From assembly GCF_014854695.1 (NCBI RefSeq), contig NZ_CP027557.1, positions 1,240,001 to 1,304,000 of the forward strand: 64,000 nt of DNA. The letters run 5' to 3'. Position numbers and translations under genes: made by a program. Below are positions 8,210 to 17,377 of this stretch, one piece after another. The DNA is from Rhodococcus rhodochrous (GTDB taxonomy: Bacteria; Actinomycetota; Actinomycetes; Mycobacteriales; Mycobacteriaceae). A model generated the notes under the pieces. It worked only from the letters and a program-made list of their open reading frames with translations. It did not search any database and was not told where the DNA came from. The first letter of the stretch is position 1. Each line of letters opens with the position of its first letter.

Positions 8210-8230
8210 TACGGACTATTTCAGTCTGTA
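8210..8230. promoter_or_regulatory. Candidate TetR operator between thiolase operon and tetR gene
   Basis: TACGGACT (8210-8217), spacer ATTTC, AGTCTGTA (8223-8230): an inverted repeat with one mismatch in eight. It lies in the short A+T-richer gap between the divergent thiolase operon and TetR gene. TetR regulators commonly bind such sites and repress both their own gene and the divergent operon. Binding is inferred from position and symmetry. Confidence 0.6.
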
Positions 8231-8262
8231 AATTGAGGAGTGGTCTGGCACACTTGCCCGAT

Positions 8263-8871
8263 GTGACCGAAGTACCCGCCCCGCGCCGCCGCGGCCGACC
8301 CCGCGACGCCGACCTCGAGGACCGCGTGTTCGACGCCGTGCTCGAGGTGTATTCCGAGACGAGCTGGCGTGGCTTCACGCTCGACGCGGTCGGGCGACGC
8401 GCGCGGGTGGGCCGCGCCGCCCTCTACCGCCGCTGGTCGAGCAAGGACGACCTGCTGGTCCAGGCCCTCGAAGCGCGCAGCCCACTGCCCGTGCCGATCG
8501 ACACCGGCGCGCTCCGATCAGATCTCGTCGAACTCGCCCGGCAGCTGTTGCGCGGTTACCGGACCACCCCCGGTCTGGTGAGCCTGCGCGTCGCGCTCGA
8601 CGCCCGCGCCAATCCCGAACTGCTCGCCCGGCTGATCCACACCCTCAACCGCAGCCGCGTACTCGCGGCACGCACGATCGTGCACCGCGCCGTCGAGCGC
8701 GGCGAACTCCCCGCCGACACCTCGGCGACGTTGCTGCTCGAGATGGTCACCGGCACCGTGCTCAGTCACGCCCTGTTCGCGTTGACGACACCGGACCAGA
8801 GCGTCGACGACGACTACGCCGAACTCGTCGTCGACGCGACGATCCGCGCGTTGCGCCGTCCCGAGTCGTGA
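8263..8871 (+). CDS. TetR family transcriptional regulator
   Basis: A one-component repressor of about 202 residues. The N-terminal helix-turn-helix includes the recognition region GRAALYRRWSSKDDLLVQAL. The C-terminal ligand domain is unassigned. Start choice is uncertain: the frame is open from a TTG at 8233, GAGGAG lies at 8235-8240, and in-frame candidates are TTG 8254 and GTG 8263. I give the GTG because it begins just before the basic arm (PRRRGRPRD). The gene diverges from the thiolase-hydratase-dehydrogenase operon, so it probably senses an acyl-CoA or a related compound. Confidence 0.85.
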   Translation: MTEVPAPRRRGRPRDADLEDRVFDAVLEVYSETSWRGFTLDAVGRRARVGRAALYRRWSSKDDLLVQALEARSPLPVPIDTGALRSDLVELARQLLRGYRTTPGLVSLRVALDARANPELLARLIHTLNRSRVLAARTIVHRAVERGELPADTSATLLLEMVTGTVLSHALFALTTPDQSVDDDYAELVVDATIRALRRPES

Positions 8872-9006
8872 CCGGTACGGTCTCCCGTGACCGAATCGCG
8901 ATCGAATGCCGCCTGGTAACAGTGTGATTCCGGCCGCTTGCGCCGGTCGTCCGGGCTAGCCTGGAATGCGAATACTCGCAGGGGGGGCGCCAATGGGAGG
9001 CCGACG

Positions 9007-9489
9007 ATGGATGTGCAGGCGGTAGCGGAGATCACGCGGCTCAAATACCGTTATGCGCGAGCGCTCGACACGAAGGACTGGGACGAACTGGCGAAGACCC
9101 TCACCCCCGACGCACACGCCGTCTACGGGGAGCATCTCGTTTTCGACTCGCGCGACGCCTTCATAGGTTTCCTCGAGAACACGCTGGGAACGCGCTTGAT
9201 CACGGAGCACACGTGTTCCCATCCCGAGATCGACATCGCCGACGACGGCCGCACCGCCACCGGGGTGTGGTTGCTGTCCGACACCGTGATCATCCCCGAG
9301 GACGGGATGTTGTTGCGCGGATCGGCCTACTACCACGATCGATACAGTCTCGACGACGACGGATGCTGGCGTATCAGCCGCACCGGTTACCAGCGGAACT
9401 GGGAGACGGTCACATGCATGGGCGACGCGGCCTCGGTACGGTTGACGACCAATCGATGGGCGCTGCTGCAGCAACCGAAAGCGTCCTGA
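9007..9489 (+). CDS. SnoaL-like / NTF2-fold polyketide cyclase-like protein
   Basis: A 160-residue protein of the NTF2-like (SnoaL_4) type. The start AVAEITRLKYRYARALDTKD, followed by a W-D-E-L helix and a beta-sheet with conserved H and D residues, fits the group that includes scytalone dehydratase-like and dioxygenase small-subunit-like folds. GGGAGG lies six bases before the ATG, and TAGCCT at 8957-8962 is a plausible -10 box, giving a leader of about 40 bases. Members are often small hydratases or cyclases acting on aromatic or steroid compounds, but the function here cannot be specified. A VOC-family gene follows after 14 bases. Confidence 0.75.
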   Translation: MDVQAVAEITRLKYRYARALDTKDWDELAKTLTPDAHAVYGEHLVFDSRDAFIGFLENTLGTRLITEHTCSHPEIDIADDGRTATGVWLLSDTVIIPEDGMLLRGSAYYHDRYSLDDDGCWRISRTGYQRNWETVTCMGDAASVRLTTNRWALLQQPKAS

Positions 9490-9503
9490 GCGGAAACGAC
9501 ACG

Positions 9504-9965
9504 ATGGTCCCGGAAGGCTCCGCCGATTTCCCCCGTTCGGGAGGCGCCGCCGATTTTCCCCGCTCAGGGGCGCTGCCCTACCTGACGGTGCCGCGGGCCC
9601 ACGAGGCGATCGAGTGGTACACCCGGGTCTTCGGAGCCTCGCTGACCGCCGATCCGGTCGTCATGGACGACGGTCGCGTCGGGCACGCCGAACTGCGGTT
9701 CCCCAGCGGAATGGTCTATCTCGCAGACGAATTCCCCGAACTCGGACTCACCGCGCCGCAGGAGGGGGCGGTCTCGGTGAGCCTGATGCTCGAGGTGGCC
9801 GACACCGACACGGTGCTCACCCGCGCCCGTCTGGCCGGCGGTTCGGTCGAGAGGTGGATCAACGAGGCCCACGGCCATCGCAACGCCACCCTCCTCGATC
9901 CCTTCGGGCATCGCTGGATGCTCGTCGGCCCGTTGACCGGCAAGCTGCCGCCCCCTCGGGAGTGA
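9504..9965 (+). CDS. VOC (glyoxalase/bleomycin-resistance) superfamily protein, PhnB-like
   Basis: A 153-residue vicinal-oxygen-chelate protein. The motif ALPYLTVPRAHEAIEWYTRVFG opens the first beta-alpha module, and NATLLDPFGHRWMLVG closes the second. VOC proteins bind metal and act as lyases, isomerases, dioxygenases or drug-binding proteins; the substrate here is unknown. The N-terminus carries a tandem 9-residue duplication (ADFPRSGGA then ADFPRSGAL) encoded by a 27-bp direct repeat, which lies before the fold. The ATG at 9504 lacks a strong ribosome-binding site. It probably shares a transcript with the SnoaL-like gene. Confidence 0.8.
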   Translation: MVPEGSADFPRSGGAADFPRSGALPYLTVPRAHEAIEWYTRVFGASLTADPVVMDDGRVGHAELRFPSGMVYLADEFPELGLTAPQEGAVSVSLMLEVADTDTVLTRARLAGGSVERWINEAHGHRNATLLDPFGHRWMLVGPLTGKLPPPRE

Positions 9966-9977
9966 ACTCCGGCTCGG

Positions 9978-9990
9978 TACCATGCGGCGA
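9978..9990 (+). promoter_or_regulatory. -10 box of a likely leaderless transcript
   Basis: TACCAT (9978-9983) is followed after six bases by the ATG at 9990, and there is no ribosome-binding site. This TAnnnT-to-start spacing is typical of leaderless actinobacterial mRNAs, where transcription starts at the first base of the start codon. Confidence 0.5.
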
Positions 9991-10661
9991 TGAGCGAGAT
10001 CGCGCGTCGCAGTGAGTTTCCCGATGTCCGTGGCTGGATCCGAGCCCTACCCACCCTCACGGCGTCCGCGCCGCCGTTCGAACCGGCCGCGACGCCGCAG
10101 GAGACCTTCCTCCGGTGGCTCACCGAGGCGGCCGAGGCCGGCGTCGCCGAGCCGCACGCCGCGACCCTGGCGACCGTCGACCCATCCGGGACGCCCGACG
10201 CGCGCACGCTGCTGATCAAGGACGTCACCGACGACGGCTGGTGGTTCTCCGGCGACGACCGTTCCCCGAAGGGCCGCCAGCTCGACACGACACCGGCCGC
10301 CGCGCTCACCGTGTACTGGCGCGAACTCGGCCGGCAGATCCGCGTGCGCGGGCCCGTCCTGGTCGGCCCACCCGAGGTGTGTGCCCGCGACTTCCGGGAA
10401 CGGTCGATCTTCGCCCGCGCGGTCGCGTCCACGGGACACCAGAGCGAGGTCCTCACCGATCCCGGCGAGTACGACGACCTCGTGCGGGAACGCCTGACCG
10501 CGCTCGAACACGATCCGGACCTCGTCTCGTCACACTGGACGGCGTGGTGCGTCGCCGCCGAGACCGTGGAGTTCTGGCAGGCGGACCCGGGCAGGCGGCA
10601 CCTGCGGTATCGCTACCGGCGGGTGGGGGATCGGTGGGTCACCGAGGAACTTCATCCGTGA
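9990..10661 (+). CDS. Pyridoxine/pyridoxamine 5'-phosphate oxidase family protein (PdxH-like)
   Basis: A 223-residue FMN-dependent oxidase with the PdxH layout. PNP/PMP oxidases convert pyridoxine or pyridoxamine phosphate to PLP. FMN-domain stretches are ATLATVDPSGTPDARTLLIK and GRQLDTTPAAALTVYW. The C-terminal motif VEFWQADPGRRHLRYRYRR corresponds to the family's substrate-binding EFWQ..P.R...R signature. The arrangement suggests a leaderless transcript. A second PdxH paralogue may exist elsewhere in the genome, so the true substrate could differ; I therefore give no symbol. Confidence 0.8.
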   Translation: MSEIARRSEFPDVRGWIRALPTLTASAPPFEPAATPQETFLRWLTEAAEAGVAEPHAATLATVDPSGTPDARTLLIKDVTDDGWWFSGDDRSPKGRQLDTTPAAALTVYWRELGRQIRVRGPVLVGPPEVCARDFRERSIFARAVASTGHQSEVLTDPGEYDDLVRERLTALEHDPDLVSSHWTAWCVAAETVEFWQADPGRRHLRYRYRRVGDRWVTEELHP

Positions 10662-10697
10662 CGTGTCGCGTGAGAAGGATCCGTCCCTTGCGACCGG

Positions 10698-10711
10698 TAG
10701 GCTCCCGCCCG
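10698..10711 (+). promoter_or_regulatory. -10 box of a likely leaderless transcript
   Basis: TAGGCT (10698-10703) is followed after seven bases by the GTG at 10711 with no ribosome-binding site between. The spacing again fits a leaderless mRNA, here for the 3-hydroxyisobutyryl-CoA hydrolase-like gene. Confidence 0.5.
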
Positions 10712-11751
10712 TGAACGAGTCCTTCATCCGCACACGCGTCGCCAACGGAGTCGGCGAAGTGCAACTCGACCGTCCCGGTGCGCTCAACGCGCTCGACCGG
10801 TCGATGATCCGCGACGTCCGTTCGTCGCTTCTCGCCTGGCGCGACGACCCGGCTGTGACGGCCGTGCTCGTCACCAGCACGTCCGACCGCGCGTTCTGCG
10901 CCGGTGGCGACGTCAAGCCGGTGCGCGAGGTGGCCCTCGAGGGACGCTTCGACACCGTCCGGGAGTACTTCGCCGACGAGTACCGCCTCGACGAACTGGT
11001 CGCCACCTACCCGAAGCCCTACCTTGCGCTCCTCGACGGCGTCACGATGGGCGGTGGCCTCGGTATCTCGGTGCACGGCGCGGTGCGCGTCACCACCGAG
11101 AAGACCACGATGGCCATGCCCGAGACGGCCATCGGGTTCGTTCCCGACATCGGGTCGAGCCACTTCCTCCCGCGCCTGCGCGGCACCACCGCGCGGTGCG
11201 ATGCGGTGGGGATGTATCTCGGACTCACCGGCGCCCGCATCGATGCGGGCGACGCGCTGGCCGTCGGCCTGGCCACGCACTACGTGCCCAGCGCCCGCAT
11301 CGACGACTTCGCCGACCGCATCCGCGCCGGGCAGTGGCGCGACGCCCTCGACGAGTTCGTCGAACCGGCCCCCGAATCCTCCCTGGCGCAGCGTTTCCCC
11401 GACATCGAGACGGTGTTCGGCGACGGCACGGTGCTCGACATGGCGACCCGCCTCGACAGCCTCGCCGACATCGACGCCGAGTGGGCCGAGCAGACCCGCA
11501 CGGCCCTGCGGTCGTTGTCGCCGACGAGCGTGTGGGCCACGGCCGAACTGATGCGACGCGGTGCCGAGAGCACGCTCGAGGAATGCTTCGCCCACGAACT
11601 CGACGTCGCCGTGCGCGTCGCCGCGACGCCGGACTTCATCGAAGGTGTGCGCGCCGTGCTCGTCGACAAGACCCGCGACCCGCAGTGGTCGCCCGCGACG
11701 CTCGAGGACGTCGATCCGGCGGCGATCGCCGCACTGTTCGGCGACGGATAA
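10711..11751 (+). CDS. 3-hydroxyisobutyryl-CoA hydrolase-like crotonase family protein
   Basis: A 346-residue crotonase-fold protein, longer than enoyl-CoA hydratases and matching 3-hydroxyisobutyryl-CoA hydrolases of valine degradation, which release 3-hydroxyisobutyrate. Diagnostic stretches are FCAGGDVKPV (oxyanion hole), DGVTMGGGLGISVHG, and MPETAIGFVPDIGSSHFLPR; the last carries the Glu and Asp expected for the hydrolase. The C-terminal domain (DPQWSPATLEDV) is also typical. The frame is open 16 codons further upstream, but the GTG at 10711 gives the normal N-terminus and follows a -10 box by seven bases. Other acyl-CoA substrates remain possible. Confidence 0.85.
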   Translation: MNESFIRTRVANGVGEVQLDRPGALNALDRSMIRDVRSSLLAWRDDPAVTAVLVTSTSDRAFCAGGDVKPVREVALEGRFDTVREYFADEYRLDELVATYPKPYLALLDGVTMGGGLGISVHGAVRVTTEKTTMAMPETAIGFVPDIGSSHFLPRLRGTTARCDAVGMYLGLTGARIDAGDALAVGLATHYVPSARIDDFADRIRAGQWRDALDEFVEPAPESSLAQRFPDIETVFGDGTVLDMATRLDSLADIDAEWAEQTRTALRSLSPTSVWATAELMRRGAESTLEECFAHELDVAVRVAATPDFIEGVRAVLVDKTRDPQWSPATLEDVDPAAIAALFGDG

Positions 11752-11768
11752 CCCGCGACCTACCGCCT

Positions 11769-12413
11769 CTACCGGGAGTGACGCTGCGGTACCTGCAGGT
11801 CGACGACGATGGGCTGCCCACCGAGGGTCGCGTGGATCTCGGGCTTCTCGAGCCCGCCGGCCAGCAGGTACTCGCCGAGCAGCGTGAGCAGTTCGTCGTT
11901 GTCCGCTATCGGGTCGCCGTGCGATCCGGTGCTACGCGGGTCGCCGTGCGCTCCGGTGCTGCGGGAGTCGCGGGAGGTCAGTTCGTTCTGTGCGAGTCGC
12001 GCGGCGATACGCACCGACGCCACGCCCATCGAATTGCGCCGCGACGGGACCGGGCCCGGTGCGGTGATCGTGCCCAGGCTCTCGGTGGCCGTCGGGGTCG
12101 TCGTGGTGGTGGCGGGCCCGCTCGCGGAGCCGTTCGTGCCGGTGCTGCTCACCAGGGTCGTTCCTTCCTCGGAATTGCCGGCGCCCACCCCGCCGGCCGG
12201 GTCACCTTCGAGCGACGATGCGTCCCCCACGCTCGTGCGGTGTGTTCCGGGATCCGGCGTGCTCGTCAGCGGGGTACTGCTCGGAAGAGGAGTGCTCGGC
12301 AGCGGGTAGACGAAGGTGCCCGAGCGCTTCGCGCGTCCGGATCGCCTGCTCGTATCCGCCGTCCCACCGGACGACAGGTCCTCACCGGCTGCGGCCGGTA
12401 CGTCGTCGTTCAT
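11769..12413 (-). CDS. Ser/Thr/Pro-rich hypothetical protein with ordered C-terminus
   Basis: A 214-residue protein that I do not recognise. Residues ~1-165 are low complexity, rich in S, T, P and G, with no signal peptide or membrane segment. The last ~45 residues (LLTLLGEYLLAGGLEKPEIH onward) look folded. A 27-bp direct repeat (11911-11937, 11938-11964) encodes two copies of a 9-residue RSTG-type unit. AGGAG precedes the ATG at 12413 with good spacing, which supports a real gene over the shadow frames on the other strand. It lies downstream of prfC on the same strand, about 100 bases away. Confidence 0.6.
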   Translation of the reverse strand: MNDDVPAAAGEDLSSGGTADTSRRSGRAKRSGTFVYPLPSTPLPSSTPLTSTPDPGTHRTSVGDASSLEGDPAGGVGAGNSEEGTTLVSSTGTNGSASGPATTTTTPTATESLGTITAPGPVPSRRNSMGVASVRIAARLAQNELTSRDSRSTGAHGDPRSTGSHGDPIADNDELLTLLGEYLLAGGLEKPEIHATLGGQPIVVDLQVPQRHSR

Positions 12414-12514
12414 CGACACAACTCCTGATTCCACCCGAATACGTCGGATCGACGAAAGGGAAAGTATCAGTAAAATCCGCTGGACGCACTACCCGTCCGG
12501 CGTCGCCGGGACGC

Positions 12515-14224
12515 TCAGTCGGTCGCTGCGACCAACGGTTCGAGAGTCAGCTCCGGCAGCTCCTTGAGGATGTACTGCAGCCGCCACTTGTCGCTGACGA
12601 GAGCGAGGAGCACGCCGTCCGACCGGGTGAACACCTCGACGCCGCGCTGGCGGTTCAGTTCGTCGGCCGAAGCCGCATCGGTGCGACGCGCGAGCGAGTA
12701 GCCGAGATGCTCGATCTTCGGGTCGACGTTGTACTCGGCCTTCATCCGCGCCGCGACCACCTCGAACTGCATCGGACCCACGGCTGCCATCACCGGCGAC
12801 GCGTCGCCGCGGACGTCGTTGCGGAGGATCTGCACGACGCCCTCGGAGTCGAGCTGGTCCACGGCCTTGCGGAACTGCTTGTACTTCGAGGCACTCTCGG
12901 CCCGCAGGATCGCGAAGTGCTCGGGCGCGAACGACGGGATGGGCGGGAACTCCACCTTCTTGTCGACGTAGAGGGTGTGGCCCGGCGCCAGCGCGGTCGC
13001 GTTGACCAGGCCGACGACGTCGCCGGGATAGGCGTTCTCCACCGTGGAGCGTTCGCGGCCGAAGACCGTCAGCGCGTACTTGGTGGCGAAGGGCTTACCG
13101 GTCTGCGCGTGCGTGACGACCATGCCGCGCTCGAACACACCCGAGACGACACGCATGAACGCGAGCCGGTCGCGGTGGGCGGTGTCCATGCCGGCCTGCA
13201 CCTTGAACACGACGGCGCTGAACGGATCGTCGACCTCGCGAGCGGTCTCGTCGATCGCGAGACGGGCCCGCGGCGGCGGTGCGAGCGTGACCAGGGTGTC
13301 GAGGATCTGCCGCACACCGAAGTTGAGCATCGCCGACGCGAAGATCACCGGCGAGGTCTGCCCGGCGAGGAACAATTCCTGATCGTGGTCCTGGCCGTTG
13401 GCCGACAGCAGTTCGGACTCCTCGGCGGCCTCGACCCAGGTGTCGCCCTCGAGGGCGAGCGCCTCGTCGGGGGACAGATGCTCCTCGGGGGCGATCTTGG
13501 CGCCGCCGGCCGTGCGGGTGAACTTGATGTACTCGGCCGCGTCTCCGTCCTCGCCGCGACGCAGCAGACCGCGGAAGTCGCCGGCGATGCCCACGGGCCA
13601 GAACAGGGGAGTCGGCATCAGGCCGATGCGCTCGTCGATCTCGTCGAGCAGTTCCAGCGGCGTCCGGCCCGGTCGGTCCCACTTGTTGATGACGGTGACC
13701 ACGGGGATGCCCCGGTGGCGGCACACCTGGAACAGCTTCAGGGTTTGCGGCTCGAGACCCTTCGCCGCGTCGATGAGCATGACGGCGGCGTCGACGGCGG
13801 TGAGGACGCGGTAGGTGTCCTCCGAGAAGTCGGAGTGACCGGGGGTGTCGACGAGATTGACGACGTTGACGACCTCGTCGTCGGTGCCCGCGACGTCCGA
13901 GCGGGTGTAGTTGAACTGCAGGGCCGTGGAGCTGACGGAGATGCCGCGGGCCTTCTCCATCTCCATCCAGTCGGAGACCGTCGACTTGCGGCCCGCCTTG
14001 CCGTGGACCGCGCCGGCCTCCGAGATGACCTTCGCGTGCAGGGCGAGCGCCTCGGTGAGCGTCGACTTACCGGCGTCGGGGTGGGAGATGACGGCGAAGG
14101 TGCGTCTGCGCTCGGCTTCGGCTCTGACCTCCTTCGCGGACCCGGGCTTCGCGGTGCCGGAGGACTGCGCAGGCTCCGTCGTGCCGGTGGATTGACTGTC
14201 GGCCGAAGCGTGCGGGGTGCTCAA
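12515..14224 (-). CDS. prfC: Peptide chain release factor 3
   Basis: RF3 is a translational GTPase that recycles RF1/RF2 from the ribosome after peptide release. The GTPase motifs are G1 [10 protein letters not shown]3 DTPGHSDF and G4 NKWD, followed by domains II and III ([29 protein letters not shown]). The product has about 570 residues, and the first ~40 before the GTPase domain are a Ser/Thr-rich disordered extension. The frame is open to an ATG at 14284, but GAGAGG lies nine bases before the TTG at 14224, so I prefer the TTG. The gene is divergent from the acyl-AMP ligase gene. Confidence 0.95.
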   Translation of the reverse strand: MSTPHASADSQSTGTTEPAQSSGTAKPGSAKEVRAEAERRRTFAVISHPDAGKSTLTEALALHAKVISEAGAVHGKAGRKSTVSDWMEMEKARGISVSSTALQFNYTRSDVAGTDDEVVNVVNLVDTPGHSDFSEDTYRVLTAVDAAVMLIDAAKGLEPQTLKLFQVCRHRGIPVVTVINKWDRPGRTPLELLDEIDERIGLMPTPLFWPVGIAGDFRGLLRRGEDGDAAEYIKFTRTAGGAKIAPEEHLSPDEALALEGDTWVEAAEESELLSANGQDHDQELFLAGQTSPVIFASAMLNFGVRQILDTLVTLAPPPRARLAIDETAREVDDPFSAVVFKVQAGMDTAHRDRLAFMRVVSGVFERGMVVTHAQTGKPFATKYALTVFGRERSTVENAYPGDVVGLVNATALAPGHTLYVDKKVEFPPIPSFAPEHFAILRAESASKYKQFRKAVDQLDSEGVVQILRNDVRGDASPVMAAVGPMQFEVVAARMKAEYNVDPKIEHLGYSLARRTDAASADELNRQRGVEVFTRSDGVLLALVSDKWRLQYILKELPELTLEPLVAATD

Positions 14225-14429
14225 CGGGAAAAACCTCTCGAAGGGGGCAGGGAGTAGGGGCGCTATCGCCGCCAACTCGTCCATGTTACTCGGCGATTCG
14301 GTGTCGATTTCCGCCAGATTCGATCACGTTTCCCCGAGGCCGCCCCATACCCACCGCTCGACGGCGCACGCTGATGTGCAACTACCGGATCTTGATCGAG
14401 GTCGTGCACCACCGGACGAGGAGCGGGTC

Positions 14430-16067
14430 GTGAGCAGGTTCACCGAGGAGATGTACGCGACGGCGGAGTCGGACACCGGGGCTCTGATCACCGGCGAACC
14501 GGATACGCCGCTGCGGCAGAGCTGGGGACGGATCCACCGTCAGGCCCGCCGCATGGCCGGCGCACTGGCTGCGGCGGGTATCGGACCCGGCGACGCGGTG
14601 GGCGTCCTCGCAGGCCAACCGGTGGACATCGCACCGGTCTGCCAGGCCGTGTGGATGCGCGGCGGAAGCGTGACGATGCTGCACCAGCCCACCCCGCGCA
14701 CCGACCTGCAGATGTGGTCGCACGACACCGAGGTGGTGCTGCAGATGATCGACGCCCGGGCCGTCGTGCTCGGCGCACCCTTCGAGATCGCGGAGCCGCT
14801 GTTGCGCGAACGCGGCATCTCCGTCGTCACCGTGGAGCGGATGCGGGAGGGGAAGCCCGTCGATCCCGTCGACACGGCGGAGTCCGACATCGTGCTGCAG
14901 CAACTGACGTCCGGGTCCACCGGCTCGCCGAAGGCGGTGCGGATCACGCACGGCAACTTCTACGCCAACGCGACGGCGATGATGGACCGCGTCAAGTTCT
15001 CGCTCGACGACGACGTCATGATCAGCTGGCTGCCGCTGTTCCACGACATGGGCATGGTGGCCTTCCTCAGCGTCCCCATGCAGGTGGGCGCCGAGGTCGT
15101 GTCGGTCACGCCGCTGGACTTCCTGCGCTCGCCGATCCTGTGGGCGGAGCTGATCAGCAAGTACCACGGAACGCTCACCGCAGCACCGAATTTCGCGTAC
15201 TCGTTGTTGGCCCGGAAGTTGTCGCAGGCGCCGGACGGCGCGCTCGACCTGTCGTCGATGCGCTGGATGTGGAACGGCGCCGAGCCGGTCGATCCCGACA
15301 CGATGGAGGCCCTCGCGGAGGCCGGGGAGCGCTTCGGTCTCGACCCGTCCGCCCTCGCGCCCTCCTACGGGATGGCCGAGACCACGCTCGCGGTGTCGGT
15401 CCCCGATCCGGGACGCGGGATGGTGCTCGACGTGGTGGACCCCGACCTGCTCGAGGCCGGCGGGATGGCCGTGCCGACCAACCGCACCCACGCGCGCCGC
15501 ATGCCCACCCTCGGCCGTCTCGTGGCCGGTCTCGAGGGCCGGGTCGTCGGCCGTGACGGACAGGTGCTGCCAGCCCGCGGCGTGGGCATCATCCAGTTGC
15601 GCGGCGAGGCCGTCACGCACGGCTATCTCACCGTGGACGGGCCCGTACCCGCGCAGGACGCCGACGGCTGGCTCGACACCGGCGACGTGGGTTACTTCAC
15701 CGAGGAAGGGCTCGTCGTGGTGTGCGGCCGGGTGAAGGACGTCATCATCATGGGCGGCCGCAACATCTATCCCACCGACATCGAACGAGCGGCGGGGACC
15801 GTCGACGGCGTGCGTCCCGGCAACGCCGTCGCCATCCGGCTCGACGCGGGGGACAAGCGGGAATCGTTCGCGGTGGCGGTGGAGACCAAACTCTTCGACC
15901 ATCCGGACGAGGTGCGCCGCATCGAACACGACGTCGTGCACGCGGTGGTCGCCGAGGTGGGCGTGCGGCCCCGCACGGTCGCGGTGCTCGGCCCCGGCAG
16001 CATCCCGAAGACCTCCTCGGGCAAGCTGCGTCGCGGCACCTCGCTGGCGTTGCTGACGCGAGCCTGA
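14430..16067 (+). CDS. Fatty acyl-AMP ligase-like ANL enzyme (Pks16/Rv1013 type)
   Basis: A 545-residue adenylate-forming enzyme that activates a carboxylic acid, probably a fatty acid, with ATP. Motifs: [12 protein letters not shown] (P-loop), [11 protein letters not shown] (a fatty acyl-AMP ligase stretch), [41 protein letters not shown] and the terminal lysine region [11 protein letters not shown]. The GTG at 14430 follows GAGGAG. Its position before pth matches pks16 in mycobacteria. No polyketide synthase or carrier-protein gene lies nearby, so the acyl acceptor is unknown; a CoA ligase activity cannot be excluded. Confidence 0.85.
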   Translation: MSRFTEEMYATAESDTGALITGEPDTPLRQSWGRIHRQARRMAGALAAAGIGPGDAVGVLAGQPVDIAPVCQAVWMRGGSVTMLHQPTPRTDLQMWSHDTEVVLQMIDARAVVLGAPFEIAEPLLRERGISVVTVERMREGKPVDPVDTAESDIVLQQLTSGSTGSPKAVRITHGNFYANATAMMDRVKFSLDDDVMISWLPLFHDMGMVAFLSVPMQVGAEVVSVTPLDFLRSPILWAELISKYHGTLTAAPNFAYSLLARKLSQAPDGALDLSSMRWMWNGAEPVDPDTMEALAEAGERFGLDPSALAPSYGMAETTLAVSVPDPGRGMVLDVVDPDLLEAGGMAVPTNRTHARRMPTLGRLVAGLEGRVVGRDGQVLPARGVGIIQLRGEAVTHGYLTVDGPVPAQDADGWLDTGDVGYFTEEGLVVVCGRVKDVIIMGGRNIYPTDIERAAGTVDGVRPGNAVAIRLDAGDKRESFAVAVETKLFDHPDEVRRIEHDVVHAVVAEVGVRPRTVAVLGPGSIPKTSSGKLRRGTSLALLTRA

Positions 16068-16076
16068 CCTCACGCA

Positions 16077-16095
16077 CGCCTCCTCGGCGGAGGCG
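16077..16095. terminator. Short hairpin between convergent acyl-AMP ligase and pth genes
   Basis: CGCCTCC (16077-16083), loop TCGGC, GGAGGCG (16089-16095): a 7-bp perfect stem in the 33-base gap between convergent stops. No T run follows. It could terminate transcription in both directions. Confidence 0.5.
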
Positions 16096-16100
16096 GGTGG

Positions 16101-16673
16101 TCAGTGGATGCGGTTCTGGGCGCCTTCGAGACCGAGCTTCAGCAGCAGTTCGACGGCGTCGGCGCCTTCCTCGCACCACACGTCGAGTTCCTTGCGTTCG
16201 GTGGCCGAGAACGGCTTGAGCACGAAGTCGGCGGGATCCTGGCGGCCGGGCGGGCGGCCGATGCCCATCCGGACCCGCAGGTAGTCCTTGGTGCCGAGCG
16301 CCGACGAGGTGGACCGCAGGCCGTTGTGCCCGTTCTCACCACCGCCGAGCTTGAGCCGGATCGTCCCGAAGTCCAGGTCGAGTTCATCGTGCACGACGAT
16401 CACGTTCGCGGGATCGACCGAGAAGAACTTGGCAAGGGAGGCGACCGGGCCGCCGGACAGGTTCATGTAGGTGCGCGGCTTCGCGATGATCACCTGCCGC
16501 CCGTCGAGCCGGGCCTGCACGATGTCGGCGTTGCTGCGCTTGTGCGCGGAGAACTTGCCGCCGACGCGTCCGGCCAGCACGTCGACCACCATGAATCCGA
16601 TGTTGTGCCGGGTGTTCTCGTACTTCGGGCCGGGGTTGCCGAGACCGACCACGAGCGCGGCGTCGTCGCCCAC
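16101..16673 (-). CDS. pth: Peptidyl-tRNA hydrolase
   Basis: Pth cleaves the ester bond of peptidyl-tRNAs that drop off the ribosome, recycling tRNA. The 190 residues are the normal length. Conserved motifs include [18 protein letters not shown] with the catalytic histidine, [10 protein letters not shown], and [11 protein letters not shown] with the catalytic-site aspartate. The GTG at 16673 follows AAGGA by eight bases; a longer open frame upstream has no such signal. The order rplY then pth on the same strand, with a hairpin between, is the mycobacterial arrangement. Confidence 0.95.
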   Translation of the reverse strand: MGDDAALVVGLGNPGPKYENTRHNIGFMVVDVLAGRVGGKFSAHKRSNADIVQARLDGRQVIIAKPRTYMNLSGGPVASLAKFFSVDPANVIVVHDELDLDFGTIRLKLGGGENGHNGLRSTSSALGTKDYLRVRMGIGRPPGRQDPADFVLKPFSATERKELDVWCEEGADAVELLLKLGLEGAQNRIH

Positions 16674-16701
16674 GAACTGATCCTTCCGTGCATTCGAACG
16701 A

Positions 16702-16740
16702 CGTGCGGCGCGCCACCCCGAAGGGATGACGCGCCGCACG
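16702..16740 (-). terminator. Hairpin between rplY and pth
   Basis: CGTGCGGCGCG (16702-16712) and CGCGCCGCACG (16730-16740) make an 11-bp perfect stem with a 17-base loop. It follows the rplY stop directly and precedes pth by about 30 bases, so it may end or attenuate rplY transcription before pth. Confidence 0.6.
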
Positions 16741-16768
16741 AGTGACTTCACAGGGAGCCGGTGATGGC

Positions 16769-17377
16769 TCAGGCCTCCTCGGAGGCCTCTTCGGCGGTCT
16801 CTTCGCCCTCGGCGCCTTCCATGGCGTCGGCGGAGGGAGCCTCGACGATGTTCACGAGCAGCAGCTCGGGATCGTCCTGCAGGGTCGCGCCGGCGGGCAG
16901 CTCGACGCCACCGGCCAGGATCTGGGTGCCGGCCTCGGCGCCCTCGATCGAGACGGTGATCTCCTCGGGGATGTTCAGGGCGTCGGCCTCGAGCTTGATG
17001 GTGTTGACCTCGTTGACCACCAGCGTGCCGGAGCCGGCCTCACCGGCGAGGACGACGGGCACCTCGACGGTGACCTTCTCGCCCTTCTTCACGACGAGCA
17101 GGTCGGCGTGCTCGATGTAGCGGCGGATGGGGTGGACGACGACCGACTTGGTCAGCGCGAGCTGGTCCTCGCCGTCGATGTCGAGGGTGAGGATGGCGTT
17201 GGTGCCGTGGTTACGCAGCACGGCTGCGAACTCGAGGTCGGGGAGGGCGAGGTGCCGGGGCTCGGTGCCGTGGCCGTAGAGGACGGCGGGGACCTGGCCG
17301 GCGCGACGGGCGCGGCGTGCGGCACCCTTGCCGAACTCGGTGCGGACGCTGGCTACGAGACGATTCTCGTCGGACAT
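16769..17377 (-). CDS. rplY: 50S ribosomal protein L25/general stress protein Ctc
   Basis: A 202-residue long-form L25 (Ctc) that binds 5S rRNA in the 50S subunit. The N-terminal 5S-binding domain has [20 protein letters not shown], followed by the TL5-type C-terminal beta domain ([18 protein letters not shown]). The tail is very acidic ([16 protein letters not shown]), as in other actinobacterial Ctc proteins. ATG 17377 is used because AGGAG lies upstream and the protein then begins [16 protein letters not shown]; the open frame extends 22 codons further. It precedes pth on the same strand. Confidence 0.95.
   Translation of the reverse strand: MSDENRLVASVRTEFGKGAARRARRAGQVPAVLYGHGTEPRHLALPDLEFAAVLRNHGTNAILTLDIDGEDQLALTKSVVVHPIRRYIEHADLLVVKKGEKVTVEVPVVLAGEAGSGTLVVNEVNTIKLEADALNIPEEITVSIEGAEAGTQILAGGVELPAGATLQDDPELLLVNIVEAPSADAMEGAEGEETAEEASEEA

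Noticed and set aside
12218-14257. A 679-codon plus-strand frame opposite prfC
   Set aside because: Composition typical of an antisense shadow; RF3 motifs are all on the minus strand.
14430-16067. A polyketide or NRPS gene cluster around the acyl-AMP ligase
   Set aside because: Neighbours are housekeeping genes (prfC, pth, rplY), and the enzyme sits in the conserved pks16 position without carrier or synthase modules.
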